Below, in pieces: positions 58,313-64,000 of a stretch of 64,000 bases of DNA. Source of the stretch: Calliopum simillimum (lineage: Eukaryota > Arthropoda > Insecta > Diptera > Lauxaniidae); assembly GCA_951812925.1 (NCBI GenBank), contig OX638372.1, positions 86,759,058 to 86,823,057 of the forward strand, read 5' to 3'. Below the pieces are notes generated by a model, which saw only the letters and a program-made list of their open reading frames with translations, made no database searches and was not told where the DNA came from. Within the stretch, counting starts at the first letter, position 1. Each line of letters begins with the position of its first letter. The position numbers and the translations under genes are program-made.

Positions 58313-58444
58313 GGGCAAATGTTAAGTTGACAATGTCAAGTTGAGCCTTAACCGAAACTTTAACCGGCATTTTGACACAAAATTTCATACAAAATTTTTG
58401 TTTGTCTGAAAGTTAAATTTTAACTGGATATTGTGAAACGGACC
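58313..58444. mobile_element. Harbinger-like MITE (GGGCC family) in the palindrome spacer
   Basis: The right end (complement GGTCCGTTTCACAATATCCA) matches the left end of the 22161 MITE in inverse orientation. TAA lies on both sides (58310-58312, 58445-58447). The left terminus (GGGCAAATGTTAAG) is more diverged. Confidence 0.7.
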
Positions 58445-58916
58445 TAAGAATTTTTATTTAAAAACCTAATTTTTATGTACATATATACATATAGAAGAGA
58501 AGCAATAATGTGAAATACAGCAATAGATTCATTCTCTTCTGGATTTCGAGAAAAGTGCTGTTTTTCGAATTTTTTTGAGGTTCATCAACCTGTTATTGTT
58601 TCTCAGGCTCGCCGTACAAGAGAAAAGTACACAGATTAAAGTACATTCCGATCATAAATTTGAGTTCATACCTGGTAACAAACCATGTTTGGATAAGGAT
58701 TCCGGTGTATTTAGCTTTACCTCTAAAAGAGGGATTTAATTTTTACATGCGGTTATATAACTTGTTGTCCCTTTTTTCTTTTAAAGTACTACCTTGTCCC
58801 AAACAGATTGTACTACCTGTAACAAAATAATAATTGAAATAACTATAAAAGACGCTCATTTGCCAAACCAGCAATCATTCCAATTGTTTCACTTCGAAAA
58901 CAATCAACACGGCAAG

Positions 58917-59402
58917 ATGACAAAATATCCAGAAATTAGTATTGAAAAACGTGTTGAAGTCATTGAACTTCATAAAAATGGAACAAGTGAACGCAAAATT
59001 GCAGCGCAACTAAATTTGTCAAAGACTGGGGTTCACAATACGATTGAACGTTATCGTAAAACTGGAGGTCTTAATGATATGCCCCGATCGGGCAGACCTA
59101 AAGTTACAACCAGCAGAAAAGATGCAATAATCAGAACAATTGGCAAGAGCGACAGAAGAAAAACAGCGTCAGCAATATACTTAGAGCTAAGTATAAACCG
59201 ATCGAAGCCGCTATCGATGAGTACAGTGAAAAAACGTTTGAGAGAAACGCGACAAAATGAACAAAGTGTTGCTGAGACAAAGCAGCCAAAATATATGCAG
59301 AAAAGTAATGCAGATGTAGAACAATTGAAGACATCAGAATCAAATAAAAATGTAGAACGTAAGGTATATATAAGGGTTAAGACTTATGATGAATTATTTT
59401 AA
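58917..59402 (+). CDS. Tc1-like DNA-binding protein without catalytic domain (right copy)
   Basis: 161 residues from the ATG at 58917; in-frame sequence upstream to 58794 has only a TTG start. It has the same architecture as the left copy: first helix-turn-helix GTSERKIAAQLNLSKTGVHN, linker MPRSGRPKVTT, second helix-turn-helix KTASAIYLELSINRSKPLSM, tail VERKVYIRVKTYDELF. The two proteins differ at about 17 positions plus a two-codon length change near residue 145, yet both frames are intact. No DDE residues follow. It is divergently oriented to its partner across a shared spacer, which could hold a bidirectional promoter. Confidence 0.72.
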   Translation: MTKYPEISIEKRVEVIELHKNGTSERKIAAQLNLSKTGVHNTIERYRKTGGLNDMPRSGRPKVTTSRKDAIIRTIGKSDRRKTASAIYLELSINRSKPLSMSTVKKRLRETRQNEQSVAETKQPKYMQKSNADVEQLKTSESNKNVERKVYIRVKTYDELF

Positions 59403-59711
59403 AACTTGTAAATTATTTTGAGCAATAAACAATAATAAATGTGTACATTAAAAATTTGGTTTCTGATTGTAAAAATTGTGAAATGAATTCCGCAGCATGG
59501 GCAAAATAATGTCATAATTGGGCTCTGTTTTCACGCAAAGTTTGTTTGAAGCTGTAAAATTAAGTTGCATATATGATATCGGTCGGTCGAATAACAACCT
59601 TTTGAGTTGTTAAATATTTTTTGAGGAAATTTGAGTTGTTGCTCGCAAAACATCTGCTTCCAATGACATTTGAACACAAGTGCGGTGTCACACTTCTTTA
59701 AACCATTACAT

Positions 59712-59825
59712 CCCAGTGTGCCAGACGGTTAATAGAAACGAACCGCTTTTTTTTTGGGAATCTCTCCCGCCAACGGATCCGTAACGGGTAAAAAAGCGAA
59801 GATTTGAACCATCTGGCACACTGGG
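59712..59825. mobile_element. 114-bp MITE with CCCAGTGTGCCAGA ends
   Basis: CCCAGTGTGCCAGACGGTT (59712) faces AACCATCTGGCACACTGGG (ending 59825), about 19 bp each and nearly perfect. No coding capacity; the target duplication is not clear. Confidence 0.75.
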
Positions 59826-61280
59826 ATACTTTAATTTTTCCAACTGTATCATTACTTTCCGAGATATCATCCATTGAAAATCAAAAAAACGGTTAATTTA
59901 TACGTCATTTTTAAATCTTTTATAACTCTTTATCAATGAGTCATTAAAAAAATGTAGAGATCTTGTTAGTAGGAAATTTTGAAAGCATTGTAAATCAACT
60001 TTTATCTCTGAAACACAGGGCGAAAAAAAAAAACTTTTATTCCTGCGGCCTTGGTTTTGTGAGTAAATTCAGATTCAACAAGGGCATCCGATGCCTAGGG
60101 TATAATTTATTTGTCAGAATTGACTTTAGTTCTTCAGATGTACTAGCTTAAAAGTGCACAAATCGCTGTTTTGAGGCATATTTGAAGAAGTATGACACTC
60201 ACATCAAACAGTGTAGTTAATTTTTGTCAACGACATCAAAAATTTATAACATACTTAATTAAACTATAACTTTTAACTTTTCCAATTAGATCCTTACTTT
60301 CCGAGTTATCACCCATTTAAACTCCATACATGCAAAACATCTTTTTTTGATCTTTTGAGCAAGGATTTCTGGAGAGTCAATTTAGATAAACAAACCGCAC
60401 CCTAAGTATTTAATAACTGTATCTGGATTAACTCAAAAACCTAAGGACGCAAAAAAAAAAAAAAATTTGTCCTTTGCATCGAGTTGAAATACTATTACTT
60501 CAATGGTTGATTATTCGAAGAGTAAGGATCTAATCGGAAAAATAAAAACGTAAGGTTTAATGAGGAAGGTTTTGCCTTTTCGATTTCTTTAACAAAAGTT
60601 TATTACACTGTCACTGTAATTATTATAATACTTGCCTCAGAACAGCTATTTTTGCTCCTTTAAACAAGGATATCTGGAGAACTAGAGTTAATTCGGTGAA
60701 TCTGATATTATTTTCGTATTTAGTAGATCATGATTACTCGTAATCGACTCCGAAACCTTATGCCGCAAAATCAATGCTGCTCTGTGTAAATAACTGTTAG
60801 CGAGAAATTTGAAAAAGCAATTTTTGTAACCTCATGTGGATCTTTTTGTCAAGCCTTCCAATAGTCATAAAAATTGTTTGGATAAGTAAACAGCTACATA
60901 CTCAACACTTTAACTAAATGAATTTAATTTTGTAGTTTTGAGATAATTAAATTTTAAGATTTTTGAATATATGACTTTACACTGATTTTCAAATTTTCTT
61001 GTTTTGCAATGTTGCCACTTTGGCGAACTCTGGTTAAACAGGATTGTGCTCCATTGGAGAGTATTTTAGGCTACTTATAGCAAGAATGCTAATTTACGAG
61101 TATACTTTTTACCTCATTTGACTTCGACAGAGCCTCATAAACTTTTTGAATTTGTTTCATTAACAATATGTTGATAATTAAAATTAGAATTTCTAACCAA
61201 ACCTAACGCATCTTGTTGACCATCAAACATACGATTTTCTTCAAATAACATGTTTCAAATGTCAATTTGAATTATTTAAA
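59826..61280. other. Non-coding; one hairpin
   Basis: An inverted repeat pairs 60279-60317 (CCAATTAGATCCTTACTTTC) with 60502-60541 around a spacer of about 185 bp. No gene supported. Confidence 0.5.
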
Positions 61281-61745
61281 AAATTAGCGTCAATAAATGA
61301 TGACAACACACGTCACGCGTCACACTTAAGCTGCAGGGTGCGCTAAGTGAATCAATCAAATTTTGAGTTCAAATTCACCATAAACCCTTACGGCGCGCGC
61401 TAACGCAAAATTAATGATATCGTGCAAGTATGGCATAACGTGAGAGAACTGTCATTTAATGACCTTGACACAATAGGCAAAAGGTCAATTAATATGTAAA
61501 TTGTTTCATAAATTTACATGGCAAACGGCGAAAAAATCCAAAGAAAATTATATGTTGCAACAAAAAATGTGAAAAAACTCTATAAAGTGTAACACGTTTA
61601 ACTGCAGCGGACAACTTGTGTACGTCGTCGCTACGTTGTTACACTGTTTATCGGGTTACGTTGACGTAAGCCAGTTAAAAATGTTAGACACGCGAGTGTT
61701 AAAGTTACACGCAACATTTGAGGCAGATATAGAGTAGGAAGCATT
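61281..61745. promoter_or_regulatory. Candidate regulatory stretch
   Basis: This is unique-looking, with above-local GC. It includes TGACCTTGA (61460-61468; complement TCAAGGTCA, an ERR/FTZ-F1-type nuclear receptor monomer site) and AAAGGTCA (61480-61487). ATTAAT words and several CG-rich words (ACGTCACGCGTCAC, CGGCGCGCGC, GTACGTCGTCGCTACG) also occur. It would lie in the long intron of the gene starting at 37592. Function is inferred only from motif presence. Confidence 0.3.
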
Positions 61746-63004
61746 TGCTTCGTTATTATTTTGATGGAGTTGAACTCTTTTGCAAAGCATTCAATGATTT
61801 TGCACTATAATAATATGTAATTATATATTATTTTTTATTTTTATTATTTAATACGTATGTATATACTTTGCATTTTATATACAAAATTTAATGTTTCTAT
61901 TTTGTTACGTTGACTTAATTTTTAAAATTAGTTCAAGGCATAGTTTTGTTCCTTACTTTGACTACCTGATTTTCTATTATTAACCATATAATTTTCATGT
62001 CTACAACATTTCTTTTTTTGTATTTTTTCAATTTCATTAATCACGTGCGTTATGTGTACCTGTTCACTAGGTAACACGATATTTTTATCTTTTTAACCTC
62101 CATTCCAAAACTTTTAACAGCCACGTCTCACGTTCTCATTTTTGTTTTTGCTTAATGATCCTTAAACATGCAAAAAAGCCGTCGTTCTTTATGTTTTTTT
62201 TTTGTTTGTTTTGTATTTTCTTTTTCATAAAACTTTATTCGTCTGCTACTTTTTATGCTACGTATACTAAAAGTCATAAAGGAAGGAATACGATTTATGG
62301 TTTTTCTGCTTCCTAAAACATTAAGGAAGTAGACAGTATTTTCCCATTGGTTGACACTGTGTGGTGTATTTGTTCTTTCACTGTGGTGTGGTGAGTTCAT
62401 AACAGAAAAAAGATTGTTGCAACATTAGAGAAAAGGTTTTTCCAAATGTTAAACTTCCTTCTTCAAAGAACAGGAAATCATATTTATATTGCAAATAACA
62501 CATGAAATGGATTAATCTTACTGTGTTACTTTTTCATATTGTCATAATTTAATAATAAATATATTTTGTCTTGAGATTTCAAAGAAGAGAATCAATTCCA
62601 GTAAGCCGGCAGATCACGTGAATTTGATGTTGGGCATGTAGTCCGGTCAAATAAGGGTTCAACAATACAATTCAAATTAGAAAGAAGAATTTTTACACAA
62701 ACCTTTATTTAAATTTTAAGTGCCAATTAAAGAGTTGGTAAAAAGTTAATCGTAATCCCGTATCGGTGAGTAAAGATATTCAAAGTCAAAGGTCAAGAAA
62801 TTCAGTTATTTGCAAATAACTCGCTAACAACTACTTTTAAAGACAAAGGTTGGCCTTCGTTTTTATATGTTTAAAAGTTTACCACTAAAAAGCTTATAAA
62901 GTTTTTTCGTACGATTCATAATTTTGGAGACATACAAATTAGGGATGCAGATTTGCGGGACTTTTATGATCCCAGGACTTCCGGGACTTAAAAAAAAAGA
63001 TATA
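61746..63004. other. Non-coding; one dispersed module copy
   Basis: 62785-62935 is a copy of the AAAGGTC...GCTAAC...GTACGA module. No gene supported. Confidence 0.45.
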
Positions 63005-63715
63005 CAGTAGGAAGCAAAACTGTCAACATGTTTGCTAATTTTGACTTAGTACTGCTATAGCGTCCGTTCTGATTACATGATCAACAAGAAATATGAACCA
63101 AACGGAAGCTTAACCTTTCCTCTTTTCAAATATGTGAACAATTTTACCGAACTTCCCACCATAAAAAAATAATGAACAAAAAACCATTTCGAAAACATGT
63201 TGACAGTTTTGCACCACTTTAAGTGATGTGCGTACAAACCTGGAACGTGAATTTTTCCTAGTTTAAAAAAACGATTCCAACAGATTTTGCTGTGCTGATT
63301 CAAAAACTGGCCACGGAATCCCTCTACCTCGTCAGAATTTCGAGGTATCCTAAACTTAAAGTGCAAAAAAACGATGTTTTTGCTGTTTTTCTAATTAGGT
63401 TCAAGGTTGCAAGGATTTTTTCTGCTCTATTCCGTAAAATGAACTTGAACATCTTGTTTTTCCCTTTCCATAAAAGTAGAGAATGGTCATCTACGATTTT
63501 TCTTCGCAAAGTTATGGCTAATCTAAGATGACATCATGAAATCTTATAAAACGGTTATAGCGGCAGGGCTTGGATTTATGTCATCTTAATATGGTTCAAT
63601 TGGTAAACATGGTTTATAAACATAACCTTCTGGAACAATATAGCCAAAAAATACCCAAATTACTCTTATGTCCAAGTGAAAATTAGCAAACATGTTGGCA
63701 GTTTTGCTTCCTATA
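63005..63715. mobile_element. Tc1/mariner-type non-autonomous element, about 711 bp
   Basis: After TA (63003-63004), CAGTAGGAAGCAAAACTGTC starts the left end; AACATGTTGGCAGTTTTGCT and TTCCTATAG mark the diverged right end (about 63681-63715). A third internal copy of the end (AACATGTTGACAGTTTTGC) lies at about 63196. No transposase is seen. A truncated relative is at 6882-6984. Confidence 0.7.
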
Positions 63716-64000
63716 GTTACAAAAACAAAATAAAAGTAAGGAATATATGGAAAACGGATCAAAAAAGGCAAATCGCTTTAACTGCCTGTAACTTCGAAAC
63801 TATTGATTTTTTCGGAGACGTCTTTTTCTGTAAAGAGTTGGTCCAAAAATGAATTTCTTGCTGTTTTGGTACAAAAATAGTAATATTTTAAGAAAATATT
63901 CATGACTTTTTTTCTAGAAATTAGTTTTTTTGTAATTTTCGAAGGGAGGGATATTTGTTCTGAAAATATGTTATAATCAATTAAATGTAGATTAATTAAA
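63716..64000. other. Non-coding window edge
   Basis: No supported feature. Confidence 0.4.

Larger units (their letters stand above)
56728..59681. mobile_element. Large inverted duplication carrying two Tc1-like HTH ORFs
   Basis: The left arm (about 56728-57920) and right arm (about 58583-59681) are reverse complements over about 1.1 kb with scattered small indels; the spacer is about 660 bp. Each arm has, from the centre outward, CTCTTGTACGGC, the ORF, and the TTTTCACG...ATCGGTC module, ending at CCAATGACATTTGAA. The ORFs point away from each other. The spacer holds a 132-bp Harbinger-like MITE (58313-58444). It may be two copies inserted head to head, or a foldback transposon with coding arms. 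No target duplication found. Confidence 0.75.

Overview
The window looks like AT-rich, intron- and transposon-laden euchromatin of a higher fly (Diptera, probably Cyclorrhapha). The evidence is GT-AG introns of 2-3 kb, CAACATGG-type start contexts, polyAsn/polyThr runs in a nuclear protein, CAA/CAG microsatellites, and an insect-type mobile-element set: Tc1/mariner, Harbinger-like and hAT MITEs plus truncated LINEs. The species cannot be fixed from sequence alone; a tephritid-like fly is a guess.

Host genes. The one complete protein-coding gene is a plus-strand, three-exon gene at 13324-20120. It encodes a 509-residue HMG-box plus coiled-coil protein that I recognise as the fly member of the HMG20A/HMG20B (iBRAF/BRAF35) family, linked to LSD1-CoREST chromatin complexes. 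A second plus-strand gene appears to begin at about 34-37.6 kb: a start codon in good context at 37592 opens a 25-codon exon with a consensus donor, preceded by about 2.5 kb of degenerate repeats rich in GATAC/GTATC. Its other exons were not found in the remaining 26 kb, so the right half of the window may be one very large intron.

Layout. 0-12.9 kb: inverted-repeat and MITE-type elements, with a fragment of an RTE-like LINE at 1.3-1.6 kb. 13.3-20.8 kb: the HMG20A-like gene, with repeats in both introns. 20.8-33.5 kb: more transposon derivatives, including a deleted Tc1-like element (25.4-26.3 kb), a hAT-type MITE with a perfect 8-bp target duplication (26.5-27.1 kb), a near-perfect long hairpin (27.3-27.5 kb), a Harbinger-type MITE (29.8-30.8 kb) and a mini-element carrying a Harbinger-nuclease-like exon (31.9-32.7 kb). 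33.9-37.7 kb: putative promoter, leader and first coding exon of the second gene. 38-48.7 kb: LINE RNase H relics, a mariner-family transposase that is open in frame but lacks its middle catalytic segment, and a 5'-truncated CR1/Jockey-type LINE. 49.4-52.1 kb: a 2.7-kb (AAACT)n array with internal higher-order structure. 56.7-59.7 kb: a large inverted duplication whose arms each keep an open frame for a Tc1-like helix-turn-helix protein without a catalytic domain. 59.7-64 kb: small MITEs, a possible regulatory stretch and a Tc1/mariner-type non-autonomous element.

The strongest candidates for something undescribed are the paired DNA-binding-only ORFs at 57-59 kb, the structured (AAACT)n array, the GATAC-repeat leader at 35-37 kb, and two dispersed sequence modules that recur across the window independently of recognisable element ends.
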